Part shown: one piece after another, positions 43,560 through 51,806 of the stretch
How the letters are laid out: the number at the start of each line of letters is the position of its first letter
Position numbering within the stretch: position 1 is the stretch's first letter
Source: Maritimibacter fusiformis
Lineage (GTDB): Bacteria > Pseudomonadota > Alphaproteobacteria > Rhodobacterales > Rhodobacteraceae
Reading direction: 5' to 3'
Assembly (NCBI RefSeq): GCF_008086115.1
Contig: NZ_VSIY01000015.1
Location: 124,001 to 188,000 of the forward strand
Length of the DNA stretch: 64,000 bases
Made by a program: the position numbers and the translations under genes
The notes under the pieces: generated by a model
Told to the model about the DNA's origin: nothing
Databases searched by the model: none
Seen by the model: the letters and a program-made list of their open reading frames with translations, nothing else

Positions 43560-44591
43560 ATGAACATGCACACCAACGTCGACGCCACCCACCCGCACCC
43601 GTTTTCGCGCTTTGTTGCGATCCTGGGGCGGGGCAAGACCAAGCAGCGCGACCTGACGCTGGAGGAAAGCCGCGAAGCGATGGCGATGATCCTGCGCGGC
43701 GAGGCGGTGGCCGAACAGATCGGCGCGTTCCTGATGCTTCTCCGGCTCAAGGAAGAGGCGCCGGAGGAAATCGCGGGCTTTGCCCTTGGCACCCGCGACA
43801 CCTTCAAGCGGCCCGCCGATCTGCCCAAGGTCGACCTCGACTGGTCCTCCTATGCCGGCAAGCGGGTGCAACTGCCGTGGTATCTGCTGTCGGTGATGGC
43901 GCTGGTCGGCGCGGGTTACCGCGTGGTGATGCACGGCACCGAAGGGCACACGCCGGGGCGGGTCTATACCCGCGATGCGTTGGAGGCGCTGGGCCTGCCG
44001 GTGGCGAACAGCTTTGACGATGCCGCCGGGCAAGTGGACGGGCAGGGCTTTGCCTATATCCCGCTCGAGGTGATGAGCCCGGTGCTGCGCGACCTGATCA
44101 ACCTCAGGCCCATCCTCGGCCTGCGGTCGCCGGTGCACAGCTTTACCCGGATGCTGAACCCGCTCGACGCGCCCGCCGTGATGCAGGGCATCTTTCACCG
44201 GGGCTTCATGGAGGTTCACGCCGGCGCGGCGCAGCTCATGGAGATCCCCGCAGCCTCGGTGTTCCGCGGCGACGGCGGCGAGATCGAGCGGCGGCCGAAC
44301 AAGCCGACGCAGGTCTGGACCACCCATGGCGCGGGCGAGCCCGAGGTCGAGACCTGGGCGGCCACGCTCGATGACGGCCACGCGCCGCCGGACCAGGTGA
44401 TGGATGTCGGGCGGCTGATGCCGGTCTGGCGCGGCGAGGATCAGGACGAATACGCCGAGCACGCGATCATCGGGACCATGGCGATTGCCCTGAAAACCAT
44501 GGGCAAGGTCGACACGATGGCTGACGCCGAAACGCTGGCCCGCGACATCTGGGACGGACGCGACAAGGCGAAGCTGCCGGTTCGGGGATGA
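43560..44591 (+). CDS. TrpD/YbiB-like (anthranilate-phosphoribosyltransferase-fold) protein inside the dsr operon
   Basis: 343 residues. The N-terminal helical domain (RDLTLEESREAMAMILRGEA; EQIGAFLMLLRLKEEAPEEI) and the phosphoribosyltransferase-like core (YRVVMHGTEGHTPGRVYTRD; LINLRPILGLRSPVHSFTRM) match the TrpD-related glycosyl transferase/YbiB family. The canonical TrpD GTGGD loop is not seen, so tryptophan synthesis is unlikely; E. coli YbiB binds nucleic acid. It lies 18 bases after dsrP and overlaps dsrN (ATGA), so it is expressed with the dsr genes. Not part of the standard dsr set I know. Confidence 0.75.
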   Translation: MNMHTNVDATHPHPFSRFVAILGRGKTKQRDLTLEESREAMAMILRGEAVAEQIGAFLMLLRLKEEAPEEIAGFALGTRDTFKRPADLPKVDLDWSSYAGKRVQLPWYLLSVMALVGAGYRVVMHGTEGHTPGRVYTRDALEALGLPVANSFDDAAGQVDGQGFAYIPLEVMSPVLRDLINLRPILGLRSPVHSFTRMLNPLDAPAVMQGIFHRGFMEVHAGAAQLMEIPAASVFRGDGGEIERRPNKPTQVWTTHGAGEPEVETWAATLDDGHAPPDQVMDVGRLMPVWRGEDQDEYAEHAIIGTMAIALKTMGKVDTMADAETLARDIWDGRDKAKLPVRG

Positions 44592-45961
44592 TACCGGCGC
44601 CGCGTTTCCTGATTGCGGCCGCGCACAAATCCTCGGGCAAGACGGTGGTGTCGACTGGTCTGGCCGCGGCCCTGACGGCGCGGAGACTGAAGGTTGCGAC
44701 CTTCAAGAAGGGCCCGGACTACATCGACCCGATGTGGCTGGGCGCGGCAACCGGGCGGCCCTGCTACAATCTCGATTTCAACACGATGGACCGGGACACC
44801 TTCGCGCCGTTCCTCGCCTCGCGCGCGGGGGGCGCAGATGTGTCTCTGATCGAGGCCAACAAGGGTCTGTTTGACGGTGTTTCGCTCGACGGATCGGACT
44901 CCAACGCCGCACTGGCGCGGCTGCTGGGCCTTCCCGTCATCCTGGTGATCGACACAAACGGAATGACGCGGGGCATCGCGCCGCTGCTCTTGGGCTACCA
45001 GGCGTTCGACCCTGACGTTAACATCGTTGGCGTGATCCTGAACAAGGTCGGCGGGCCGCGCCATGAGGCCAAGCTGCGCGCGGCGGTCGAGACCTATACC
45101 GACGTGAAGGTGGTCGGCGCGGTTCATCGCAACTCGGCGCTGGAGATCGGTGAGCGGCACCTGGGCCTGACCACACCGGCGGAGACCGGCGAATTGGGTC
45201 GGCGGATCGACGAGATCGGCAGAATCGTCGGCGGATCGGTCGATCTCGATCTGCTGATCGACCTGGCCAATGCCGCGCCTGCCCTGTCCGACCCACCGCC
45301 CGCCGCGCCCGACCCTGCCCCCGACGTGACCATCGCCATCGCGCGCGACCGCGCCTTCGGCTTCTACTACCCCGACGACCTTGAGGCCTTCGCGGCGGCG
45401 GGCGCGCGGCTGGTGCCGTTCGACACTCTGCGCGACAGTGCCCTGCCCGCCTGCGACGGGGTGCTGATCGGTGGCGGGTTTCCCGAGATGTTCGTTGACG
45501 CGCTTGCGGCAAACGCCGCGCTGCGCGCCGATATCAGGGCGAAGATCGAGGGCGGGCTGCCCGGTTATGCCGAATGCGGCGGGCTGATGTATCTGTGCCG
45601 GTCGATTCGGCATGGAGAGGCGGCTGGCGAGATGGTGGGCGTGGTGCCCGCCGACGCGGTGATGCACGCACGGCCACAGGGGCGCGGCTATACCCGGTTT
45701 CGCAACACTCCGGCACACCCGTGGCCCAATGGCACTGACGCCCAGGCGGCGCATGAATTTCACTATGCCCGGCTTGAAAACACCGACGCCCCGCTGACCT
45801 TCGCGCGTGACATCCTGCGCGGACATGGGGTCGACGGCGACCATGACGGGATCATCGTCCACAACCTGCTGGCCGGGTTCTGCCATCTGCGCGCCACCGG
45901 GCCAGCGCCCTGGGTGGCGCGGTTCGTCGAATTCGTGCGGGCGCGCAAGATCAGCCAATAA
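44588..45961 (+). CDS. dsrN: DsrN, siroheme a,c-amide synthase (CobB/CbiA-like)
   Basis: 457 residues. P-loop AAHKSSGKTVVSTGLAAAL at residues 10-28, KKGPDYIDPMWL near residue 40, and a C-terminal glutamine amidotransferase domain with the nucleophile in PGYAECGGLMYL near residue 330. It amidates siroheme to the siroheme amide used by DsrAB. Overlaps the TrpD-like gene. Last gene of the dsr operon; dsrR and dsrS, found in A. vinosum, do not follow. Confidence 0.92.
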   Translation: MIPAPRFLIAAAHKSSGKTVVSTGLAAALTARRLKVATFKKGPDYIDPMWLGAATGRPCYNLDFNTMDRDTFAPFLASRAGGADVSLIEANKGLFDGVSLDGSDSNAALARLLGLPVILVIDTNGMTRGIAPLLLGYQAFDPDVNIVGVILNKVGGPRHEAKLRAAVETYTDVKVVGAVHRNSALEIGERHLGLTTPAETGELGRRIDEIGRIVGGSVDLDLLIDLANAAPALSDPPPAAPDPAPDVTIAIARDRAFGFYYPDDLEAFAAAGARLVPFDTLRDSALPACDGVLIGGGFPEMFVDALAANAALRADIRAKIEGGLPGYAECGGLMYLCRSIRHGEAAGEMVGVVPADAVMHARPQGRGYTRFRNTPAHPWPNGTDAQAAHEFHYARLENTDAPLTFARDILRGHGVDGDHDGIIVHNLLAGFCHLRATGPAPWVARFVEFVRARKISQ

Positions 45962-45998
45962 AAAAAAAGGCCCCGCCGATCGGCGAGGCCCGGTTTTG
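45961..45998. terminator. Bidirectional terminator between dsrN and tusA
   Basis: Stem GGCCCCGCC (45969-45977) / GGCGAGGCC (45982-45990) with one mismatch and a GATC loop. An A-run (45961-45968) on one side and a CGGTTTTG tail on the other provide T-runs for both strands. Placed between convergent genes. Confidence 0.85.
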
Positions 45999-46012
45999 TC
46001 TCGGGTTGGCGT

Positions 46013-46237
46013 TCAGCTGACCTTGATCTCGAACTTGTAGACATCGCCTTCGTTCGACTGACCCATCAGCTGGTTGCCGGTCTGGTTGCAGAACGCCGCC
46101 ATGTCGGCGACCGAGCCGGGGTCGGTGGCGAGCACTTCGAGCACCTGGCCCGAAGACATGCCCTTGATCATCTTCTTGGTTTTCAGGATCGGCAGAGGGC
46201 AGTTCAGCCCTTTTGCGTCAAGCGTTTGGTCGGCCAT
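46013..46237 (-). CDS. tusA: Sulfur carrier protein TusA
   Basis: 74 residues. The active-site motif GLNCPLPILKTKK has Cys13 in the CPxP context. It carries persulfide sulfur and in Dsr-type oxidisers passes it to DsrE of DsrEFH. Downstream of dsrE2 on the minus strand with a 33-bp gap. The rhodanese gene of the usual rhd-tusA-dsrE2 trio is missing here. Confidence 0.95.
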   Translation of the reverse strand: MADQTLDAKGLNCPLPILKTKKMIKGMSSGQVLEVLATDPGSVADMAAFCNQTGNQLMGQSNEGDVYKFEIKVS

Positions 46238-46270
46238 TCGGGTCTCCTCCGGAATATTTGCGCGTTCGTA

Positions 46271-46768
46271 TCAGATATAGAGGTTGATATCAGATTTCAG
46301 CGCCTCTTCCATGTAGGTCGCGGCGCCGCCGATCTCGATATCCTCGATCAGGTCTTTCTGGTCCATCTCGAACAGATCCAGCGTCATCTGGCAGGCGATC
46401 ATCTTGATGTCCAGATCAACGGCGGCCTCGCGCAGCTCGGGGATCGAGGCGACGCCTTTCTTCTTGATCAGGTTCTTCATCATGGTGGTCGCCATCCGGT
46501 CGACGCCCGGAATCGCCGAGACGATGTTCGGCATCGACATGTGCATCCCCGCCATCGGCATCTGCATTCCCGGGTTGCCAAGTGTCGAGATCTTCAGGTC
46601 CAGGTCCTTCTTGAGCAATTGCAGCCCGTAGAAGGTGAAAAACATCGTCACCTCGACATCCATCGCTGCCGCGGTGGTGCCCAGGATGAAAGGCGGGTAG
46701 GCCCAGTCGAGCGTGCCCTTGGTGACGATGATCGACATCCGTTTGGTGTTTTCGCCAGCGTCAAGCAC
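46271..46768 (-). CDS. dsrE2: DsrE2, membrane-associated DsrE-family sulfurtransferase
   Basis: 165 residues. SIIVTKGTLDWAYPPFILGT, the Met-rich segment GMQMPMAGMHMSMP at residues 67-80, and a single cysteine, Cys126 in IKMIACQMTLDLF, identify the DsrE2/peroxiredoxin-family group linked to TusA. Only one cysteine is present. It presumably delivers or receives sulfur from TusA near the membrane. First gene of the dsrE2-tusA unit, divergent from arsR. Confidence 0.9.
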   Translation of the reverse strand: MLDAGENTKRMSIIVTKGTLDWAYPPFILGTTAAAMDVEVTMFFTFYGLQLLKKDLDLKISTLGNPGMQMPMAGMHMSMPNIVSAIPGVDRMATTMMKNLIKKKGVASIPELREAAVDLDIKMIACQMTLDLFEMDQKDLIEDIEIGGAATYMEEALKSDINLYI

Positions 46769-46798
46769 GGTGGCCCCTCCCTTGGTGAGTATTTGGGT

Positions 46799-46814
46799 AT
46801 CGAAATTTTTGAAT
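46799..46814 (-). promoter_or_regulatory. Candidate ArsR operator 2 (dsrE2/arsR spacer)
   Basis: On the minus strand, ATTCAAAAATTTCGAT, flanked as GTAT...ATAC. Thirteen of 16 bases equal the soeA site at 47274-47289. The position, 31-46 bases before dsrE2 and 82-97 before arsR, would allow control of both. Confidence 0.55.
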
Positions 46815-46895
46815 ACAAAACCCCGCTACGTCAAGTAGACTCTGCATAGCAAGCAGGATTCGCGACCAAAGATCGCGGATCGCGAGGGAGGGACG

Positions 46896-47222
46896 ATGCG
46901 AGGTGAGGAACTCATAGAGACAGCCGAGAAGGCGTGTGAGCTTCTGCGCGTGCTGTCGAATCCGAAACGGCTGTTGATCCTGTGTCATCTCGCCGATGGC
47001 GAGTTGTCGGTGCAGCAGATCCAGAATGCCACCGGGCTGGGCCAGTCGACCGTGTCGCAGCAACTTGCCATCATGCGCGGCGAACGGCTGGTCAGCACCC
47101 GCCGCGAGGCGCAGTCGGTGTTCTATTCGCTGGAGAGCGGCAAGGCCCGGTCGGTGATCGAAGCGCTGCAGGACATCTATGCCCCCGACCCGTCACGCAA
47201 CAGGACGGCGCTGCATGGCTGA
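46896..47222 (+). CDS. ArsR-family regulator of the sulfur island
   Basis: 108 residues, winged helix. LRVLSNPKRLLILCHLADGE begins the DNA-binding unit, with the recognition helix GLGQSTVSQQLAIMRGERLV and wing STRREAQSVFYSLESG. It has cysteines only at 14 and 30. Cys30 corresponds to the first redox cysteine of SqrR/BigR/SoxR-type sulfur sensors, but the C-terminal partner cysteine is missing. Ribosome site GGGAGGG just before the ATG. Its location among dsrE2, soe and the repeated 16-bp motif makes it the probable island regulator. Confidence 0.88.
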   Translation: MRGEELIETAEKACELLRVLSNPKRLLILCHLADGELSVQQIQNATGLGQSTVSQQLAIMRGERLVSTRREAQSVFYSLESGKARSVIEALQDIYAPDPSRNRTALHG

Positions 47223-47273
47223 GCAGCATTTGCCCAGAAAGTGATTGCACCGCGCAACATTTGTGCGATGTTC

Positions 47274-47289
47274 ATTCAAATATCTAGAT
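47274..47289 (+). promoter_or_regulatory. Candidate ArsR operator 3 (soeA start)
   Basis: ATTCAAATATCTAGAT overlaps the first possible soeA ATG at 47288. It is a close match to the 46799-46814 site and a looser one to 32732-32747. A bound repressor here would block transcription of soeABC or its start. Confidence 0.5.
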
Positions 47290-50131
47290 GCCGAGATATA
47301 TGCCCATGACCCGACCCGAGAAAATCCAGATCAACACCTCGCCGCCGGTCTCGGACGAGATCCGCAAGACCACCTGTTACATGTGCGCCTGCCGCTGCGG
47401 CATCAACGTGCACATGAAGGGGGGCGAGGTTGTCTATATTGAAGGCAACCGCGACCATCCTGTCAACAAGGGGGTGCTGTGCGGCAAGGGCTCGTCGGGC
47501 CTCATGCAGCATCTCGCGCCTTCGCGGCTGCGCGCACCCCTGAAACGGGTGGGGCCGCGCGGCGCGGGCGAGTTCGAGAAGATTTCCTGGGACGAAGCCT
47601 ATGACATCGCCGCGGGCTGGCTGGCGCCGATCCGTGAGAAAGACCCGAAAAGGCTGGCCTTTTTCACCGGGCGCGACCAGTCGCAGAGCTTTACCTCGTG
47701 GTGGGCGCAGGCGTTCGGCACGCCGAATTACGCGGCCCACGGCGGCTTTTGCTCGGTCAACATGGCGGCGGGCGGCATCTATACGATGGGCGGCGCGTTC
47801 TGGGAATTCGGCCAGCCGGACTGGGACCGCACCCGCATGTTCGTGCTGTTCGGCGTGGCCGAGGATCACGACAGCAACCCGATCAAGATGGGCATTGGCA
47901 AGGTCAAGGCGAACGGCGGCAAGATCGTCGGGGTGAACCCGATCCGCTCGGGCTACAACGCCGTTGCGGACGAATGGGTGGGCATCACGCCGGGCACCGA
48001 CGGGCTGTTCATCCTGTCGCTGATCCATGAGTTGTTCCGGTCGGGCAAGGTCGATCTCGACTATCTGCGGCGCTACACCAACGCCGGGTTCCTGGTCGAC
48101 GAAGACCCGCAATCCCCGCAACAGGGTCTGTTTCTGCGCGACAAGGACGGCAAGCCGCTGGTCATCGACCAGGCGACGGGCAAGGCGGTGGCCTTCGACA
48201 AACCCGGCGCGCTGGCCAACCTCGCCGCGTCGAAAAAGACCGGCAAGATCACGCACCGCACGGTGTTCCAACTGATGGCCGAGCGGTATCTGTCGGACGA
48301 ATATGCCCCCGAAGCGGTGGCCGAACGCTGTGGCCTGACGCCCACGCGCATCCGCAACCTGGCCGCCGAGTTTGCCCGCGTGGCGTTCGAGGAAGAGATC
48401 GTGCTCGACCGTCCGTGGACCGACTGGAAGGGCGAGAAGCACGACAAGATGATCGGCCGCCCGATCAGCTTTCACGCCATGCGCGGCATTTCAGCGCACT
48501 CCAACGGGTTTCAGACCGCACGCGCGCTGCATGTGCTGCAGATCCTCTTGGGCTCGGTCGAGGTTCCCGGCGGGTTCCGGTTCAAGCCGCCCTATCCGAA
48601 ACCGCCCGAGGCGCATCCCAAGCCGCACGCAGGCGCGCAGCCCGGCAAACCGCTCGACGGCCCGCACCTGGGATATCCGCTGGGGCCGGAGCATCTGCTG
48701 ATGGACGAGGACGGCACGCCCAAGCGGATCGACAAGGCGTTTTCCTGGGAAAACCCGCTGTCGGCGCATGGGCTGATGCACATGGTGATCTCGAACGCCC
48801 ACGCGGGCGATCCCTACAAGATCGACACGCTGTTCATGTATATGGCCAACATGGCCTGGAACTCGACGATGAACACGTCCGAGGTCATCCGCATGCTGAC
48901 CGACAAGGACGAGAACGGCGACTACGTGATCCCGCACATCATCTATTCCGATGCCTATTCCTCGGAAACCGTGGCCTATGCCGACCTGATCCTGCCCGAC
49001 ACCACCTATCTGGAGCGGCATGACTGCATCAGCCTTTTGGATCGCCCGATCTGCGAGGCCGAGGCGGCGGCGGATTCGATCCGCTGGCCGGTGGTCGAGC
49101 CTGACCGCGACGTGCGCGGCTTTCAGACCGCGCTGATCCAGCTTGGCGCGAAACTCGGCCTGCCGGGGATGGTCAACGAGGACGGAACGGCCAAATATGC
49201 CGATTACGCCGACTACATCCAGAACCACGAACGCCGCCCCGGCGTCGGCCCGCTGGCCGGCTGGCGCGGCACGGATGGCGACAAGTCGGGGCGTGGCGAG
49301 CCGAACCCGAACCAGCTTGAAAAATACATCGAGAACGGCGGATTCTGGATCGGCCACATTCCCGAAGAGGCGCAGTTCTACAAGCCGTGGAACAAGGCCT
49401 ACCAGGATTGGGCGGTCGAGATCGGGCTGTTCGACGCCCCCGCGCCCTATGTCTTCAACCTCTATGTCGAGCCGCTGCGCAAGATGCAGCTGGCCGCCGA
49501 GGGGCAGGGCGACATCCAGCCGCCCGACCATCTGCGCGAGCGGATCAAACGCACGATGGACCCGCTGCCGATCTGGTATGAGCCGTTCGAGGATACCAAT
49601 GTCGACGTGAACGAGTTTCCGGTTCACGCGCTGACCCAGCGCCCGATGCACATGTATCACTCCTGGGGCACGCAGAACGCCTGGCTGCGCCAGATCACCG
49701 GCAAGAACTACCTCTATCTGCCGACGAAGATCTGGGAGAGCGGCGGCTTCAAGGAAGGCGACTATGCGCGCGTGACCTCGGCGCATGGCTCGATCGTGGT
49801 GCCGGTGGCGCTGCATGCGGCGCTGAACGAGCACACGGTCTGGACCTGGAACGCCATCGGCAAGCGCAAGGGCGCCTGGGCGCTGGACGAGGACGCGCCG
49901 GAGGCGACCGAGGGCTTCCTGCTCAACCACCTGATCCACGAATTGCAGCCACCCAAGGGCGACGGGATGCGCTGGGCCAACTCCGATCCGGTCACGGGCC
50001 AGGCGGCGTGGTTCGACCTGCGCGTGAAGATCGAGAAGGCCGACCCGAAACCCGCCGAATCCCAGCCTTCGCTGCCGCCGATCAAGTCGCCGGTGGGCAA
50101 GGGACCGAAAAACGTGGCGAGGAAGATCTGA
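47288..50131 (+). CDS. soeA: Sulfite dehydrogenase (SoeABC-type) molybdopterin subunit
   Basis: Up to 947 residues. The N-terminal [4Fe-4S] motif CYMCACRCGINVHMKGG...GVLCGKG is followed by the molybdopterin guanine dinucleotide oxidoreductase fold. There is no Tat signal, consistent with cytoplasmic SoeA, which oxidises sulfite to sulfate. Start candidates are ATGs at 47288, 47300 and 47306; none has a strong ribosome site, and the first overlaps the putative operator. Its stop overlaps the soeB start. A polysulfide/thiosulfate reductase-like role is the alternative, but the dsr and DmsC-type context favours Soe. Confidence 0.88.
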   Translation: MPRYMPMTRPEKIQINTSPPVSDEIRKTTCYMCACRCGINVHMKGGEVVYIEGNRDHPVNKGVLCGKGSSGLMQHLAPSRLRAPLKRVGPRGAGEFEKISWDEAYDIAAGWLAPIREKDPKRLAFFTGRDQSQSFTSWWAQAFGTPNYAAHGGFCSVNMAAGGIYTMGGAFWEFGQPDWDRTRMFVLFGVAEDHDSNPIKMGIGKVKANGGKIVGVNPIRSGYNAVADEWVGITPGTDGLFILSLIHELFRSGKVDLDYLRRYTNAGFLVDEDPQSPQQGLFLRDKDGKPLVIDQATGKAVAFDKPGALANLAASKKTGKITHRTVFQLMAERYLSDEYAPEAVAERCGLTPTRIRNLAAEFARVAFEEEIVLDRPWTDWKGEKHDKMIGRPISFHAMRGISAHSNGFQTARALHVLQILLGSVEVPGGFRFKPPYPKPPEAHPKPHAGAQPGKPLDGPHLGYPLGPEHLLMDEDGTPKRIDKAFSWENPLSAHGLMHMVISNAHAGDPYKIDTLFMYMANMAWNSTMNTSEVIRMLTDKDENGDYVIPHIIYSDAYSSETVAYADLILPDTTYLERHDCISLLDRPICEAEAAADSIRWPVVEPDRDVRGFQTALIQLGAKLGLPGMVNEDGTAKYADYADYIQNHERRPGVGPLAGWRGTDGDKSGRGEPNPNQLEKYIENGGFWIGHIPEEAQFYKPWNKAYQDWAVEIGLFDAPAPYVFNLYVEPLRKMQLAAEGQGDIQPPDHLRERIKRTMDPLPIWYEPFEDTNVDVNEFPVHALTQRPMHMYHSWGTQNAWLRQITGKNYLYLPTKIWESGGFKEGDYARVTSAHGSIVVPVALHAALNEHTVWTWNAIGKRKGAWALDEDAPEATEGFLLNHLIHELQPPKGDGMRWANSDPVTGQAAWFDLRVKIEKADPKPAESQPSLPPIKSPVGKGPKNVARKI

Positions 50132-50901
50132 TGACCCAACTCCCCGCACAGTCCAAGAAGAAACTCGGCCTGGTGATCGACCTGGACACCTGCGTCGGCT
50201 GTCATGGCTGCGTGACCTCCTGCAAGGGCTGGAACACCCAAAACTACGGCGAGCCGCTGTCGGATATCGACGCCTATGGCGCCGACCCCTCGGGCACCTT
50301 CCTGAACCGAGTGTTCAGTTACGAGGTCGAGGCCCCGAACAAACCGGCCCAGACCGTGCATTTCCCGAAATCCTGCCTGCATTGCGAGGATGCGCCCTGC
50401 GTCACGGTCTGCCCGACCGGGGCCAGCTACAAGCGCGAGGAAGACGGGATCGTGCTGGTCAACGAAGACCGCTGCATGGGCTGCGGGCTGTGTGCCTGGG
50501 CCTGTCCCTACGGTGCGCGCGAGCTGGATTTCATGTCGGGCATCATGAAGAAATGCACGCTCTGCGTCGACCGCATATATAACGAGAACATCCCCGAGGA
50601 AGACCGCGTGCCGGCCTGTGTGCGCACCTGCCCGTCGAACGCGCGCCACTTCGGCGATCTGGGCGACCCCGACAGCGACGTGTCGAAACTGGTCGCCGAA
50701 CGCGGCGGCATCGATCTGATGCCCGAACAAGGCACCAAGCCGGTGAACAAGTATCTGCCGCCGCGCCTCAAGGACACGCTCGACAGTGCCCCGCCGAAGC
50801 CCCTGGAAAGCGTGAGCGAAGAACCCAAAGGCTGGCTGGGCTGGCTTGACCGGGCGCTCGAGGCGCTGCCGGGCAGCAACGGCAAAGCGGAGGACAAGTA
50901 A
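50131..50901 (+). CDS. soeB: SoeB, iron-sulfur subunit of sulfite dehydrogenase
   Basis: 256 residues with four [4Fe-4S] motifs: CVGCHGCVTSCK, CLHCEDAPCVTVCPTGA, CMGCGLCAWACPYGA and CTLCVDRI...CVRTCPSNA. No signal peptide. Transfers electrons from SoeA to SoeC. The C-terminal 60 residues are a Pro/Ser-rich tail ending in a short helix. Start overlaps the soeA stop, and its stop overlaps soeC (TAATG). Confidence 0.92.
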   Translation: MTQLPAQSKKKLGLVIDLDTCVGCHGCVTSCKGWNTQNYGEPLSDIDAYGADPSGTFLNRVFSYEVEAPNKPAQTVHFPKSCLHCEDAPCVTVCPTGASYKREEDGIVLVNEDRCMGCGLCAWACPYGARELDFMSGIMKKCTLCVDRIYNENIPEEDRVPACVRTCPSNARHFGDLGDPDSDVSKLVAERGGIDLMPEQGTKPVNKYLPPRLKDTLDSAPPKPLESVSEEPKGWLGWLDRALEALPGSNGKAEDK

Positions 50902-51776
50902 TGCATCCGGCCCCTTCCGTCATCATCTTCACCTCGCTGTCCGGCCTCGGGTTCGGCCTGTTTGCCTGGCTGGGCCTGGGCATTCCGGACGTCTATGGCT
51001 GGTCCTCGTTCGCCGTTTTCTTCATCGCTTATGCGCTGTCGGTCGGCGGGCTTCTGGCCTCGGTCTTTCACCTCGCCAACAAGAAGAACGTGATCTACTC
51101 GTTCAGCCAGTGGCGCACCTCGTGGTTGTCGCGCGAAGGCGTCATGGCGGTGATCACCCTGCTGACTTTCGCGCCCTTCGCCATCGGGCGAATCTTCCTG
51201 GGCATCGACCTTGCAATCTTCGGTTATGTCGGCAGCATCCTGGCGCTGATCACCGTGTTCGTGACCTCGATGATCTACACCCAACTCAAGGCGGTGCCGC
51301 GCTGGAACATGCCGCTGACGCCGGTGCTGTTCCTGCTTTATGCGGTGTCAGGCGGGGCGCTGATGACCGGCGAACAGCGGGTCGCGGGCTTTCTGATCGC
51401 GATCCTCACGCTGGTGCAGATCGCGGCCTGGGTGCTGGGTGACGCGCGGTTCACCGGGTCGGGCACCGACAAGGGCAGCGCCACAGGGCTGGGCGGGCTT
51501 GGCAAGGTCAGGGTGTTTGAAAGCGCGCATACCTCGCGCAACTACATCCTCGATGAAATGGTGCATGTCATCGGGCGCCGCCACGCGACCAAGCTGCGCA
51601 CCATCGCCGCGCTGACCATCGGGCTGTTTCCGGTGGTTCTGCTGCTGATGCTGCCGGTCGGGCATGTCACCTCGCTGACCGCGTTGGCGAGCCATATTGT
51701 TGGCGTCTTCATCTCGCGCTGGCTGTTCTTCGCCGAGGCGGAACATGTCGTCGGCCTCTACTATTCGCGCGGCTGA
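50901..51776 (+). CDS. soeC: SoeC, DmsC-type membrane anchor
   Basis: 291 residues, about eight membrane helices of the DmsC family (SVIIFTSLSGLGFGLFAWLG; VGGLLASVFHLANKKNVIYS; WLFFAEAEHVVGLYY). DmsC-type rather than NrfD-type anchoring is the known feature of SoeABC and supports the assignment. It gives electrons to the quinone pool. Confidence 0.9.
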   Translation: MHPAPSVIIFTSLSGLGFGLFAWLGLGIPDVYGWSSFAVFFIAYALSVGGLLASVFHLANKKNVIYSFSQWRTSWLSREGVMAVITLLTFAPFAIGRIFLGIDLAIFGYVGSILALITVFVTSMIYTQLKAVPRWNMPLTPVLFLLYAVSGGALMTGEQRVAGFLIAILTLVQIAAWVLGDARFTGSGTDKGSATGLGGLGKVRVFESAHTSRNYILDEMVHVIGRRHATKLRTIAALTIGLFPVVLLLMLPVGHVTSLTALASHIVGVFISRWLFFAEAEHVVGLYYSRG

Positions 51777-51806
51777 GAGCGGCCGCGACAACAACTGGAG
51801 AATGCA

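Noticed and set aside
32887..45961. Sulfate or sulfite reduction by this dsr operon
   Set aside because: dsrEFH, dsrL, tusA, dsrE2 and soeABC mark the oxidative pathway, dsrD is absent, and no sat or apr gene is present.
46799..46814. Exact SqrR operator ATTC-N8-GAAT
   Set aside because: The exact consensus was not found at any of the three island spacers; only the ATTC half is exact, so I describe it as a related motif rather than a SqrR site.
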